Shown piece by piece: positions 7,776-17,117 of a stretch of 64,000 nucleotides of DNA (positions within the stretch are counted from its first letter, which is position 1; each line of letters begins with the position of its first letter). The translations under genes were made by a program, and so were the position numbers. The stretch is from Erythrobacter sp. HI0063 (GTDB lineage Bacteria > Pseudomonadota > Alphaproteobacteria > Sphingomonadales > Sphingomonadaceae). The stretch lies in the NCBI RefSeq assembly GCF_001635685.1, contig NZ_LWFF01000048.1:1-64000 (forward strand), given 5' to 3'. The notes below the pieces were generated by a model. It ran no database searches, had not been told where the DNA came from, and saw only the letters and a program-made list of their open reading frames with translations.

Positions 7776-9209
7776 TCAGTTCCGCCTGATCACCATGTTC
7801 CGGATCTCGGTCATGTCCTCCATCGAAAAGCGGATGCCTTCGCGTCCCAGGCCGGAGTTCTTCACCCCGCCATAGGGCATGTTGTCGACGCGGTAGCTTG
7901 GGATTTCGTTGACCATCAGCCCACCGACATCGACTCGGTCCCAGGCTTCGAGCACCTTGAACAGATCGCGCGTGAAGATGCCCGCCTGAAGGCCGAACTC
8001 GCTGCGGTTCACTTCGGCCAGCGCATCGTCCCATTCGCGGAATTTCATCAGCACGGCGACCGGGCCGAACGCCTCTTCGTTGACGATCTTCGCCGCGCGA
8101 TCGACGTTTTCGAGCAGAGTCGCTTCGACCAGCCGCCCGTCGCGCCCGCCGCCGCAGAGCACTGTCGCGCCGTTATCGACCGCCTCGCCGATCCAGCTTT
8201 CCAGCCGCTCGGCCTCGTCGTCGTCGATCATCGGGCCGATGAAGGTGTCGCGCTGTTTGGGGTCGCCAACCTTCAGTTCCTTCGCCGCAGCGACCAGTTT
8301 TTCCCGGAATTCGTCATAGACGTCCTCGTGGATCACGATCCGCTGGACGCTGATGCAGCTCTGGCCGGACTGGTAGAACGTGCCCTTGATCACGCGCTCG
8401 CACGCATCGTTGAGATCGGCGTCGTGGTCGATGACGACAGCGGCGTTGCCGCCCAGTTCGAGCACGACCTTCTTCTTGCCCGCCTTGGCCTTGAGCGCCC
8501 AGCCGACCGTGTCCGATCCGGTGAAGCTCAAGAGCTTAAGGCGCTCGTCCTCGGTGAATAGATCCGCGCCGTCGCGGCTGGCGGGCAGGATGCTGAACGC
8601 GCCCTCAGGCAGATCGGTTTCGGCCAGAATTTCCCCGATGATCAGCGCGCCCAGCGGCGTCTTGCTGGCAGGCTTGAGGACGAAGGGGCAGCCCACCGCG
8701 AGAGCGGGCGCGATCTTGTGCGCGGCGAGGTTGAGGGGGAAATTGAACGGCGAAATGAAGCTGCACGGACCCACCGGCACGCGCTTCCACATCGCCTGAT
8801 AGCCTGCCGCGCGCTCAGATATGTCGAGCGGCATGACCTCGCCGCCCATCCGCACGCTTTCCTCCGCAGCGATTTCGAACGTGTCGATCAGGCGGTCGAC
8901 CTCGCCCTCGCTATCGCCGATGGGTTTGCCCGCTTCAACGCAGAGCGAATAGGCCAACTCGTCATAACGTTCGCGAAACCGCTCCACGCAATGCATCAGC
9001 ACCGCCTTGCGCTGATAGCTGGCGAGCCGTGCCATCGGCTCTGCGGCGCGGACGGTGCCGGCAATGGCCTTGTCGATGATCTCGGGCGTGGCGAGCGCAG
9101 TCTTGAACGCGACCTCGCCGGTGAACTTGTCGGTGACTTCGAGATCGGTGTTGGGCTGCTCCGCCTTGTTGCAGAGGTAGAGCGGGTACGTGTCTTTCAA
9201 GGTGGGCAT
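7776..9209 (-). CDS. NAD(P)-dependent aldehyde dehydrogenase
   Basis: A 477-residue ALDH-superfamily enzyme that oxidises an aldehyde to the acid in the cytosol. Visible motifs: the SPFNFPLNL cofactor segment, FTGSDTVG, the general-base glutamate in LELGGNAAVV, the catalytic cysteine in SGQSCISVQR, and EEAFGPVAVL. The overall shape resembles lactaldehyde/glyceraldehyde dehydrogenases rather than betaine or methylmalonate types. It is third in a minus-strand run after cysS and a D-2-hydroxyacid dehydrogenase (63-base gap). The natural aldehyde is not indicated; an alpha-hydroxy aldehyde would fit the neighbour but is only inference. Confidence 0.88.
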   Translation of the reverse strand: MPTLKDTYPLYLCNKAEQPNTDLEVTDKFTGEVAFKTALATPEIIDKAIAGTVRAAEPMARLASYQRKAVLMHCVERFRERYDELAYSLCVEAGKPIGDSEGEVDRLIDTFEIAAEESVRMGGEVMPLDISERAAGYQAMWKRVPVGPCSFISPFNFPLNLAAHKIAPALAVGCPFVLKPASKTPLGALIIGEILAETDLPEGAFSILPASRDGADLFTEDERLKLLSFTGSDTVGWALKAKAGKKKVVLELGGNAAVVIDHDADLNDACERVIKGTFYQSGQSCISVQRIVIHEDVYDEFREKLVAAAKELKVGDPKQRDTFIGPMIDDDEAERLESWIGEAVDNGATVLCGGGRDGRLVEATLLENVDRAAKIVNEEAFGPVAVLMKFREWDDALAEVNRSEFGLQAGIFTRDLFKVLEAWDRVDVGGLMVNEIPSYRVDNMPYGGVKNSGLGREGIRFSMEDMTEIRNMVIRRN

Positions 9210-9272
9210 AGTGGTCTCCGTTTCGAGACATTAACGGCGGCCCACCGTGTGACGTTCCGGGTTACGGTCCGC

Positions 9273-10211
9273 TCAATAACCGAGCGTCAGATCCATCTGC
9301 GGCGCGACTTGCTCGCCATCGTGCCAGCGCTGAAGATTCTCGATGAAGCGATCGGCGGACCGCATGAACATCTTCGTCTGCGCGCGGCCCGAAAGGTGCA
9401 TGGTGATCTGCGCGTTATCGAGCGGCCAGAGCGGGTGATCCTCGGGCAGCGGTTCCGGATCGGTCACGTCGAGCAGCGCAGCCTCGATCCGCTTTTCTTC
9501 GAGTGCGGCAAGGAGCGCGGGCTGATCCACCACGTCGCCGCGCGCGATGTTGACGAGGACGGCGGTGCTTTTCATCGCCGCGAGTTCCTCCGCGCCGATC
9601 ATGCCGACCGTTTCGGGCGTGGAGGGGACGGCAAGCACCACCCAGTCGAAATTGCCGAGCTGGCCGCGCCATTCGTCCGGCGCGAGCGAATTTTCGTGGC
9701 GCGAGCGGCGCACCGGCACGACGTCCATGTCGAACGCTTCCAGCCGCGTCTTCACCAGCGATCCGATCGCGCCGAGGCCCAAGAGCAGCACCCGCTCGCC
9801 CGCCAGTTCGCGTTTGCCGGGGCTGTCCATCAGCCATTCGCGCCGGTCCTGCGCACGCACCACGTCGCGGTAACCCTTAGCGTGCGCCAGCATCAGCATG
9901 ACCGTGTATTCGGCGATCGTGATCGCATTGATGCCGACCCCGTTGGTGACCGTGACGCCGCGTTCATCGAGCAGGTCGAGGGGGAGGAAATCGAGCCCCG
10001 CATAGATCGAATTGAGCCATTTCAGCGACGTTGCGGCCTTCACCACCTCCACCATCGGTTCGGGATGGGTGAAATCGAACCAGCCGATTTCGGCCTGCGG
10101 CGCAAGCTCCAGCGCCTCGTCCTTGCTGGCGAACCACAGCGGCTCGACCCAGTCGGGCAGGCGCGGCTCGACCAGCGGGCGGATCATGGCGGAGAGGACG
10201 GCTTTGGTCAT
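9273..10211 (-). CDS. D-isomer-specific 2-hydroxyacid dehydrogenase
   Basis: A 312-residue NAD(P)-dependent oxidoreductase interconverting a D-2-hydroxyacid and its 2-keto acid. The Rossmann signature GLGAIGS lies near residue 148. The catalytic set is present: Arg in NIARGDVVDQPAL, Glu in VTDPEPLPEDHPLW and His in ITMHLSG. The last is less usual than the common PHxAG pattern, so substrate preference may differ from glyoxylate reductase or phosphoglycerate dehydrogenase. There is no C-terminal ACT domain, so it is not SerA. Its ATG overlaps the cysS stop by 4 bases, a firm reason for this start. Confidence 0.88.
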   Translation of the reverse strand: MTKAVLSAMIRPLVEPRLPDWVEPLWFASKDEALELAPQAEIGWFDFTHPEPMVEVVKAATSLKWLNSIYAGLDFLPLDLLDERGVTVTNGVGINAITIAEYTVMLMLAHAKGYRDVVRAQDRREWLMDSPGKRELAGERVLLLGLGAIGSLVKTRLEAFDMDVVPVRRSRHENSLAPDEWRGQLGNFDWVVLAVPSTPETVGMIGAEELAAMKSTAVLVNIARGDVVDQPALLAALEEKRIEAALLDVTDPEPLPEDHPLWPLDNAQITMHLSGRAQTKMFMRSADRFIENLQRWHDGEQVAPQMDLTLGY

Positions 10212-11683
10212 GCGAGCTTCCATTCCCAGCCTAGCGGATCGCCGTCCATCACTTCCACGCCCTTGGCGGAAAGGCTGGCGCGGATCGCGTCGGAAGTGGC
10301 GAAATCCTTGGCAAGGCGCGCTTCTTTGCGGCGGAGCAGATCGGCCTCGATCTCGGCTTCGGTGATCTGGGCGTTCTTTGGACGCAGGCGCAGGTCGGTG
10401 CGCTTCAGCCGAAGCAGATCGAGGCCGAGCACCCGGTCCATCTCTTCTACAACGGCGCGTTTCATTCCGGCATCGACCTTCTTCACCGCCAGCGCGTCTT
10501 CCAATGCCGTGAGGACGACAGGGGTGTTGAGATCGTCGGCAATCGCATCCTCGAACCTCGTCAGGATGGGTGCGAATTTGGGATGCTCGGCGACCGCCTG
10601 CGAAGGTTCGTCGCGCAGCTTTTCGACCGCCATCACCAGCCGCTTCAACCGGGTCAGCGCGGCCCCCAGCCCTTCCCAGCTGAATTCCAGCTCGCTGCGG
10701 TAATGTGCCTGGAGGCACATCATCCGATAGGCGAGCGGATGGTAGCCCTTGTCGATCAGCAGCTGGAGCCGCAGAAACTCGCCCGACGATTTGCTCATTT
10801 TGCCCGAACGCTCGACGAGGAAATTGTTGTGCATCCAGATCTTCGCGCCGGAATGCGTCGCCTCGTCCAAGCCCCCGGAAACTTTGCCAGAGCCACAGAA
10901 GGCTTGGTTCTGCGCAATCTCGTTTGGATGGTGGATTTCGCGGTGGTCGATCCCGCCGGTGTGAATGTCGAAGGGGAAGCCCAGCAGCTTCTCCCCCATC
11001 ACCGAACATTCCAGATGCCAGCCCGGCGCGCCCTTGCCCCAAGGGCTGTCCCATTCCATCTGCCGCGTCTCGCCCGGCGGCGTCTTGCGCCAGATCGCGA
11101 AATCGGCGGCGTTGCGCTTGCCTTCGACCGTCTCGATCCGCCCCTCACCCTCTTCGGTGATGGCACGCGCCAATCGGCCGTAATCCGCGATGGTCGAAAC
11201 GTCGAAATAGAGCCCGCTGTCGATTTCGTAGCAATGCTTGTCCGCGATGCTCTTCGCAAAGTCGATCATCGGCTCGATGTAATCGGTGGCGACCGACCAT
11301 TGCGATGGCTGGCGGATATTGAGAGCGCGCACATCCGCCTTGAACGCCTCGGTATAATGCTTTGCGATGTCCCAGATGGACTGCGATTTCTGCGCTGCCG
11401 CCTTTTCCAGCTTATCCTCACCGGCATCGCCATCGTCGGTCAGATGGCCGACATCGGTGATGTTGATGATGTGGGTGAGATCGTAGCCCTTCCAGCTCAA
11501 CGTCCGCCCCAGAACGTCCGCGAACACATAGGCGCGCATATTGCCGATATGCGGGTAGTTATAGACCGTCGGCCCGCAGCTATAGACGCGCGCCTCGCCC
11601 GGATGGACGGGAACGAAGGGCTCAACCTGCCTGTTAAGAGAGTTGAACAGGCGCAAGGGAGCGTCGGTCAGGGCTTCGGTCAT
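10208..11683 (-). CDS. cysS: Cysteinyl-tRNA synthetase
   Basis: A 491-residue class I aminoacyl-tRNA synthetase charging tRNA-Cys. Both signature motifs are present: HIGN (the CysRS form of HIGH) at 45-48 and KMSKS at 295-299. The zinc ligands that select cysteine are visible as Cys36 (VYSCGPTVYN), Cys226 (WHLECSV) and the HTGGIDHREIHHPNE histidines. The ATG at 11683 (MTEALTDAPLRLFNS) is preferred because homology begins there; the frame is open a further 65 codons upstream. It is divergent from the 11733 membrane protein and overlaps the next gene by 4 bases. Confidence 0.97.
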   Translation of the reverse strand: MTEALTDAPLRLFNSLNRQVEPFVPVHPGEARVYSCGPTVYNYPHIGNMRAYVFADVLGRTLSWKGYDLTHIINITDVGHLTDDGDAGEDKLEKAAAQKSQSIWDIAKHYTEAFKADVRALNIRQPSQWSVATDYIEPMIDFAKSIADKHCYEIDSGLYFDVSTIADYGRLARAITEEGEGRIETVEGKRNAADFAIWRKTPPGETRQMEWDSPWGKGAPGWHLECSVMGEKLLGFPFDIHTGGIDHREIHHPNEIAQNQAFCGSGKVSGGLDEATHSGAKIWMHNNFLVERSGKMSKSSGEFLRLQLLIDKGYHPLAYRMMCLQAHYRSELEFSWEGLGAALTRLKRLVMAVEKLRDEPSQAVAEHPKFAPILTRFEDAIADDLNTPVVLTALEDALAVKKVDAGMKRAVVEEMDRVLGLDLLRLKRTDLRLRPKNAQITEAEIEADLLRRKEARLAKDFATSDAIRASLSAKGVEVMDGDPLGWEWKLA

Positions 11684-11732
11684 GACGCGGCAAATGGTCG
11701 AACCGACCGGCAAGCGCAAGCGGGGCATTCCA

Positions 11733-12374
11733 ATGAGCAAGAATTCGGGAAGCGACGCCACGTCGCGCATTCTGGGCGGCCTGGCCGTTACCGGCAGTCT
11801 CGCCACGGCCGTCACCGATCTGCTGGGCGTGGCGCTGTCCGACCGTATCGGACTGGCAGCCGATACCATATCCGACATGGCCGCGGGAGAATACGACCTG
11901 CTGGCGGATCTCGGCCTTTACGCCTTCGTCCTCGGCGTTCTGGCCGCGACCGCGGGCCTGCTGCGCTGGCGGATCGACCGCAAGGACTGGAAGATCGGCG
12001 CCGCTCTCCTGGTCGTCTATGCCGCCGCAGTTACTCTGATTGCCGCGTATGAGGCCTATTCCACCGGCGATGGTCCGGTGATCCACATCTATCTGGTCTA
12101 TACGCTTGGGGTCGCGTTTCCCCTCGCCGCGCTGCTGACGGCGGGCCAGATTTACGAGATCGACAAGCGGATCGGCATCGCCTGCTATCTGCTGGGCGGA
12201 ACTTTCGCTCTGCTGGGGCCGGGCCTGTTCATGATGCCCACGGGCTGGGACGGCCTCTATGAGCGGTTTCTCGCCTTCCTGATGCTGGCATGGTTCGTGA
12301 TCATGGGCGTGATGATCTGGCGCGATCCCGATATCGCGCACCAAGTCAGCGCCGAACAGCAGGGCAAGGACTAG
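11733..12374 (+). CDS. DUF998-like multi-pass membrane protein
   Basis: A 213-residue membrane protein with about six hydrophobic segments (near 12-30, 55-75, 85-103, 115-135, 145-165 and 180-198). The segment LSDRIGLAADTISDMAAGEYDLLADLGLYAF resembles DUF998-type proteins, where similar wording follows the first helix. No catalytic residues are apparent. Its stop overlaps that of the convergent nitroreductase by 4 bases. The ATG at 11733 precedes a short polar N terminus and the first helix; the frame upstream lies inside the divergent cysS start and is not used. The role is unknown. Confidence 0.7.
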   Translation: MSKNSGSDATSRILGGLAVTGSLATAVTDLLGVALSDRIGLAADTISDMAAGEYDLLADLGLYAFVLGVLAATAGLLRWRIDRKDWKIGAALLVVYAAAVTLIAAYEAYSTGDGPVIHIYLVYTLGVAFPLAALLTAGQIYEIDKRIGIACYLLGGTFALLGPGLFMMPTGWDGLYERFLAFLMLAWFVIMGVMIWRDPDIAHQVSAEQQGKD

Positions 12375-13048
12375 GCGCCCCACCCCTCGAAGCGTACGCT
12401 TTCGTCCAGACCGGCGCGCTTCACGTCGAAGCGATTCACCGCCGCATCCTCGTCGCGATAGCCGATCGCCATGCCGCAGAAGAAAATGTGATCTTCGGGA
12501 ATGTCGACCACCTCACGGATTTGCGGGGAATAGACGGCCCACGCTTCTTGAAAGCAGCTATCCAGCCCCTCCTCGCGCAGCAGCAGCGCGACGGTCTGCA
12601 ACCACATGCCGATATCGCTCCATTGCGGCGGGCCCATATATTTGGGCGTATGGACCAGCATCAGCACCGGCGCACCGAAGGCGCGGAAATTGCGCGCGAA
12701 CCATTCGAGCCGCTTGCCCTTGTCCTCGCGCGCGATGTCGAGCGCGCCGTACATGTCCTCGCCGACACCGAAGCGGCGCTGTTCATAGGCACCGTCGAGT
12801 TCCGGCGGATAGATGTCGTATTCGGGCTTGTGCGCCGCGCGGCCCTTGGGAAATTCCTCGGCGATGCGGTCGAACAGTGCCTGCATCGGCTCGCCGGTGA
12901 GGACGATGCCATGCCAAGGCTGCGTATTGCCGCCCGAAGGCGAACGCTGCGCCTTTTCGAGAATGCGGGTTAGGATTGCGCGCTCGACCGGCTGGTCGGT
13001 AAAGGCGCGGACGGAACGGCGGGTAGCGACGGCTTCTGAAACCTTCAC
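12371..13048 (-). CDS. Nitroreductase-family flavoprotein
   Basis: A 225-residue FMN-dependent oxidoreductase. The N-terminal [12 protein letters not shown] and [15 protein letters not shown] segments bind FMN phosphate in this family, and [25 protein letters not shown] plus [19 protein letters not shown] are the typical core and C-terminal blocks. The substrate cannot be read from the sequence. The start overlaps the end of the CobT-like gene by 4 bases, so the two are coupled. The fold is shared with BluB, but the sequence lacks clear BluB features; see rejected items. Confidence 0.88.
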   Translation of the reverse strand: MKVSEAVATRRSVRAFTDQPVERAILTRILEKAQRSPSGGNTQPWHGIVLTGEPMQALFDRIAEEFPKGRAAHKPEYDIYPPELDGAYEQRRFGVGEDMYGALDIAREDKGKRLEWFARNFRAFGAPVLMLVHTPKYMGPPQWSDIGMWLQTVALLLREEGLDSCFQEAWAVYSPQIREVVDIPEDHIFFCGMAIGYRDEDAAVNRFDVKRAGLDESVRFEGWGA

Positions 13049-14874
13049 CCTTTTTCCCCCTCGAATAGCCCAGCCAACTGCTCGATGATCGTGCCGCCCA
13101 ATTGCTCGACATCCATGATCGTCACCGCGCGTTTGTAATAGCGCGTAACGTCATGACCGATGCCGATCGCGACCAATTGCACCGGCGATTGCTTCTCGAT
13201 CCAGCCGATCACCTTGCGCAGATGTCCTTCGAGATAGCCTGCCTGATTGACGCTCAGCGTGCTGTCGTCGACCGGGGCGCCGTCGCTGATGACCATCAAG
13301 ATGCGGCGATCCTCTGGTCGGGCGAGCAGGCGGGTGTGCGCCCACAACAGCGCCTCACCGTCGATGTTTTCCTTCAGCAATCCTTCGCGCATCATCAGGC
13401 CGAGATTGCGGCGCGCGCGGCGCCAGGGCTCGTCGGCCTTCTTGTAGATGATGTGCCTGAGATCGTTGAGGCGGCCCGGATCGGCGGGGCGACCGTCCGC
13501 CAGCCATGCCTCGCGCGATTGGCCGCCCTTCCAGGCGCGGGTGGTGAAGCCGAGGATTTCGGTCTTCACCCCGCAGCGTTCCAGCGTACGCGCCAGAATA
13601 TCCGCGCTGATCGCGGCGATGGAGATCGGACGCCCGCGCATCGATCCGGAATTGTCGATCAGCAGCGTGACGACCGTGTCCTTGAACTCGGTATCCCGCT
13701 CCACCTTGTAGCTGAGCGCATGGCCGGGGCTGATGACCACGCGGGTCAGGCGCGCGGCGTCGAGCAGGCCCTCTTCCTGGTCGAAATCCCAGCTGCGGTT
13801 CTGCTGCGCCATCAGGCGGCGCTGCAAACGGTTGGCGAGCCGGGTGACGATGCCCTGAAGGCCCGCCAGCTGGCTGTCGAGATAGCTCCTCAGCCGGTCG
13901 AGTTCCTCGTGGTCGCACAGCTCGGGTGCCTCGACCACTTCGTCGAACTTGTCGGTGAAGTGCTTGTAGTCGAACTCTTCGGGCAGATCGGTCCAGGGGC
14001 GGTTCGGGCGGACGGGCTGCATGCCCTCCTCGCCATCGTCGGCGGGATCGCCCTCGCCCATTTCCTGCTCGCCGCCCTCCTCGCCATCGGTGTCGGCATC
14101 GCTTTCGCCCTGCGCGGGCTCGCCGGCGATCTCGCTCGACTGCGGCTCGGCATCACCTTCGTCTTGTTCGTCCTCGCCAGTTTCGTCCTCTTCGGGCGCT
14201 TCGCCCTCGTCCTCGCCGGTGTCGTCGCCCGAATCCTCGGCATCCTCCGGCAAGGTCAGGTCGAGATGGCGCAGCATGTCGAGCGCCAGTTTCTGGAAGG
14301 CGGACTGGTCTTCGAGATTGTCGGCCATGGAAGCGATGTCCATGCCCGCCTTTGCCTCGATTTCCTCACGCACCATGTCGACGCCTTCGCGGGCGCGCTC
14401 GGGGATCGGATCGCCGGTGAGCGCCTCGCGCAGCATCAGCGACAGCGCGGTCGGAAGCGGCACCTGCGAGGCTTCGGTGGCGCGCGCGATCGGATCGGAC
14501 GCCGTGCGCATCTCGACCGCCGATGTGAGATTGGCGCGGATGCCCGAATAGCGGGTCGCGCCCAGAGCTTCGTAGCGGGTCTGTTCGATCGCGTCGTAAC
14601 AGGCGCGCGCGATCGGCTCGCGCGGGGCGCCGCTCGAATGGACCCCCTCGTCGTGATGGCGCAGCCGCAGCGCGAAACTGTCCGCAAAACCGCGCGCCTG
14701 CCGCGCCTGATCGTGCGGCAGCGTGCGGCCCGGCAGGGGAACGCGGAAGTTCTTGCCCGCCTGAGACGGGCTATCCGCGCTCCAGGCGACTTCGACCTCA
14801 TCCTCACGCGCCAAGGCGCGGGCCGTGCCGGTCAGGGCCTGCTTGAAACGGTCGAGGGGCGTCTGTTCGGTCAT
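13045..14874 (-). CDS. cobT: CobT-like VWA-domain protein (cobaltochelatase subunit type)
   Basis: A 609-residue protein of CobT length and layout. The N-terminal part (1-205) is CobT-like ([32 protein letters not shown]). Residues about 210-300 are extremely acidic ([18 protein letters not shown] and similar). The C-terminal third is a von Willebrand A domain with an intact MIDAS motif, LLIDNSGSM, and later [10 protein letters not shown]. In aerobic cobalamin synthesis CobT works with the AAA+ CobS and with CobN to insert cobalt. Neither CobN nor CobS is in this window; the neighbours are a transaldolase and a nitroreductase. Many sphingomonads keep CobS-CobT pairs without obvious cobalt chelation, so a chaperone-like role is possible. 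Confidence 0.88.
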   Translation of the reverse strand: MTEQTPLDRFKQALTGTARALAREDEVEVAWSADSPSQAGKNFRVPLPGRTLPHDQARQARGFADSFALRLRHHDEGVHSSGAPREPIARACYDAIEQTRYEALGATRYSGIRANLTSAVEMRTASDPIARATEASQVPLPTALSLMLREALTGDPIPERAREGVDMVREEIEAKAGMDIASMADNLEDQSAFQKLALDMLRHLDLTLPEDAEDSGDDTGEDEGEAPEEDETGEDEQDEGDAEPQSSEIAGEPAQGESDADTDGEEGGEQEMGEGDPADDGEEGMQPVRPNRPWTDLPEEFDYKHFTDKFDEVVEAPELCDHEELDRLRSYLDSQLAGLQGIVTRLANRLQRRLMAQQNRSWDFDQEEGLLDAARLTRVVISPGHALSYKVERDTEFKDTVVTLLIDNSGSMRGRPISIAAISADILARTLERCGVKTEILGFTTRAWKGGQSREAWLADGRPADPGRLNDLRHIIYKKADEPWRRARRNLGLMMREGLLKENIDGEALLWAHTRLLARPEDRRILMVISDGAPVDDSTLSVNQAGYLEGHLRKVIGWIEKQSPVQLVAIGIGHDVTRYYKRAVTIMDVEQLGGTIIEQLAGLFEGEKG

Positions 14875-14884
14875 GTATGGAAAA

Positions 14885-15538
14885 TCACAGGATCGACTGA
14901 CCCGTTCCCGCCCAATCCTTCAGGAAGCCTTCGATCCCCTTGTCGGTGAGGACGTGATTGAACAGCGCCTTGATCACTTTGGGCGGCATGGTCGCCACAT
15001 CGGCACCGATGCGCGCGCTTTCCAGCACGTGAGTCGCATGGCGGATACTGGCAGCGAGGATTTCGGTCTCGTAACCGTAATTGTCGTAGATCAGGCGAAT
15101 ATCACGAATAAGGTCCATCCCGTCGAAGCCGTTATCGTCGTGGCGCCCGATGAAGGGCGAGATGAAGGTCGCCCCGGCCTTGGCGGCCAACAGCGCCTGA
15201 TTGGCAGAAAAGCACAGGGTGACATTCACCATCGTGCCGTCTTCTGCCAGTGCCTTGCAGGTCTTCAGCCCGTCGATCGTGAGCGGCACCTTGATGCAGA
15301 CATTGTCGGCGATGGCGCGCAGCTTGTCCGCTTCCTTCATCATGGTGGGATGATCGAGCGCCACGACCTCCGCGCTTACCGGCCCATCGACCAGCGCGCA
15401 GATTTCCTTCGTCACCTCCATGAAGTCGCGGCCCGACTTGGCGATAAGCGACGGGTTGGTGGTGACGCCGTCCAGCAGGCCGATATCGATCAGTTCCTCG
15501 ATCTCTGCGATCTCGGCGGTGTCGGCAAAAAATTTCAT
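14885..15538 (-). CDS. fsa: Transaldolase / fructose-6-phosphate aldolase
   Basis: A 217-residue short transaldolase of the FSA/TalC type. It keeps [16 protein letters not shown], the [13 protein letters not shown] phosphate/active-site loop, the Schiff-base Lys83 in [30 protein letters not shown] and [16 protein letters not shown]. In the family these proteins act as transaldolases in the pentose phosphate pathway or as aldolases on dihydroxyacetone donors; the sequence alone does not choose. It is the first gene of a tight minus-strand run, 10 bases before the CobT-like gene. Confidence 0.93.
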   Translation of the reverse strand: MKFFADTAEIAEIEELIDIGLLDGVTTNPSLIAKSGRDFMEVTKEICALVDGPVSAEVVALDHPTMMKEADKLRAIADNVCIKVPLTIDGLKTCKALAEDGTMVNVTLCFSANQALLAAKAGATFISPFIGRHDDNGFDGMDLIRDIRLIYDNYGYETEILAASIRHATHVLESARIGADVATMPPKVIKALFNHVLTDKGIEGFLKDWAGTGQSIL

Positions 15539-15601
15539 CTGGCGAGCGCTCCTGTCACGAACCGGTCATAAAAATCCGGCTGGGGAAAATTTCATTTTTG
15601 T

Positions 15602-15615
15602 GTCGTAATTACGAC
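15602..15615. promoter_or_regulatory. Perfect 14-bp palindrome upstream of DUF2490 gene
   Basis: GTCGTAATTACGAC reads identically on both strands and lies 26 bases before the GTG of the 15642 gene, in an AT-rich gap between divergent genes. The position suits an operator for a dimeric repressor controlling either gene. No regulator is assigned. Confidence 0.45.
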
Positions 15616-15641
15616 TGTTTTCCAACCGAAGGATTCAATCC

Positions 15642-16289
15642 GTGTCGAACACCCTTCCGGCCCTTGCGATCGGCTTTGCCGCCCTGGGCGCCATTATGCA
15701 ACCGAGTGCCGCGCGCGCCGCCACCAGCGACGACGAGCTGTGGATCGAAACCGGCATCAAGGGCGACATCGCGCCCGGAACCGACTTCAAGCTGGAGCTC
15801 GAAACCCGCCGTCGCGACGGGCCGAACGAATATATCCTCGGTGCGGAATTCAACACCGATGTTTCCGATGCGGTCGCCCTCGGCGGCGGGATCGAAATCC
15901 ACGACGAAGACGGCTTCACCGAAGTGCGCCCCTATCAGCAGCTGACCTTCGGCGTGGGCAAGTTCGATTTCCGCAGCCGGATCGAGGAGCGCTTCTATGA
16001 CGGCGCCGATCGCATGGCCCTGCGCCTGCGCCAGCGCGCTCGCTTCCGCACGCCGATCGCCAACAAGGTGACCGGATTCGCTTCGGGCGAACTCCTCTAC
16101 CAATTGCGCGACCGCAACGAAGGCGGCCCGCAGCGGATCGACCAGTGGCGCCTCAACGCCGGTGCGACTGCGCGCATTACGCCCACGCTCGATCTGACCG
16201 GCGGATATCTGTTCCAGATCCGCCCGCGCGACAACGGCAACACCCGGCACACGCATGTGAGCCAAGTGTCGCTGTTCTACCGCTTCTGA
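15642..16289 (+). CDS. DUF2490-type outer-membrane-like protein
   Basis: A 215-residue exported protein: signal peptide to about residue 27 (ending SAARA), then an antiparallel beta pattern with aromatic ends (FKLELETRRRDG, FDFRSRIEERFY, GGYLFQIRPRDNG) and a C-terminal phenylalanine (VSLFYRF), the usual signature of an outer membrane beta-barrel. This matches DUF2490. It begins with GTG at 15642; GAAGGA 8-13 bases upstream and the signal peptide support that start. The substrate or partner is unknown. A palindrome lies just upstream. Confidence 0.75.
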   Translation: MSNTLPALAIGFAALGAIMQPSAARAATSDDELWIETGIKGDIAPGTDFKLELETRRRDGPNEYILGAEFNTDVSDAVALGGGIEIHDEDGFTEVRPYQQLTFGVGKFDFRSRIEERFYDGADRMALRLRQRARFRTPIANKVTGFASGELLYQLRDRNEGGPQRIDQWRLNAGATARITPTLDLTGGYLFQIRPRDNGNTRHTHVSQVSLFYRF

Positions 16290-16293
16290 CGCT

Positions 16294-17052
16294 CTAGAAC
16301 GCCGCTTCCGCTCCGAAGACGCCAGCGATCAGGGGATCGTTGGCGCTTCGGGGATTGGCGCGGATCAGGCTCTCCTCGCGGCCGATCTCGTTCCAGATCG
16401 TGTCGTCGATCCGGCTTGCAAACGTGGTCGCGATGCGCGGCACGTCGACGCCGGTGAGGCCGGCCAGCAGCTCGCCCACCAGCGGATCCTGCGCGACGCG
16501 CATGGCTTGTCCGAGTTCCGGCACCATCGCGTCGATCAGGCGCGAACCCATGCTGCCGCGCAGATAGGATGTCGCGGCAGTCGGCCCGCCTCGCACCAGA
16601 TCGATGGCGTTGGAAAAACCGATCACCCGCACCGCATCGGTCACGATCGGCGCAGCGCGATAGGCCGCATCATAGGCGAAATTGGCAAACGCGCCTTCGA
16701 GACGGTTCTTGAACAGCGCGGAGGTGAGGATCCGGCCGAGCACATCGCCGCGCGCGCCCAACAATCCGCCCAGACCCAATTGCGCGACCTGCTCGTCCCA
16801 GAACCCATCGGGCTGGAGCATGCGCGTGAAAGCGCGCTCGCTCGACAGGAACAGCAGCCGCTCGACCGCATCGACCAGGCTGAAGCCGCCGCCGCCGAAG
16901 CTGGTGCAGGCGGGCAGTGACAGCAGGGCCGCGCCTGCGCCGAGCCCACCGCCGATTTTGCCGAGAAAGCCGCGCCGCCCGGTCGGTCGATCGAGCGACG
17001 ATGCGCCCGCGGATGATGCTCTGCTATCGGAAAGGATGAGAATATCGGTCAT
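16294..17052 (-). CDS. DUF4197 protein with Tat/lipoprotein-like signal
   Basis: A 252-residue exported protein. Residues 25-49 read GRRGFLGKIGGGLGAGAALL followed by SLPAC: a twin-arginine motif, a hydrophobic stretch and a lipobox-like Cys49, so it may be a Tat-exported lipoprotein. The body matches DUF4197 (LGRILTSALFKNRLEGAFANFAY; GGPTAATSYLRG; TTFASRIDDTIWNEIGREESLIRANP). The family has no known function. It is convergent with the DUF2490 gene (4-base gap) and divergent from priA. Confidence 0.8.
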   Translation of the reverse strand: MTDILILSDSRASSAGASSLDRPTGRRGFLGKIGGGLGAGAALLSLPACTSFGGGGFSLVDAVERLLFLSSERAFTRMLQPDGFWDEQVAQLGLGGLLGARGDVLGRILTSALFKNRLEGAFANFAYDAAYRAAPIVTDAVRVIGFSNAIDLVRGGPTAATSYLRGSMGSRLIDAMVPELGQAMRVAQDPLVGELLAGLTGVDVPRIATTFASRIDDTIWNEIGREESLIRANPRSANDPLIAGVFGAEAAF

Positions 17053-17117
17053 TTGCAGTCTCCTTTAAGGTCCCACCCTTGTTTTCCTGAGCGTGCCCCG
17101 CCCATATTGACGCGTTC

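Noticed and set aside
12371-13048. The nitroreductase as BluB, given the CobT-like neighbour
   Set aside because: It has only the general FMN-binding blocks of the nitroreductase fold and no clear BluB-specific sequence, and no other B12 gene is present.
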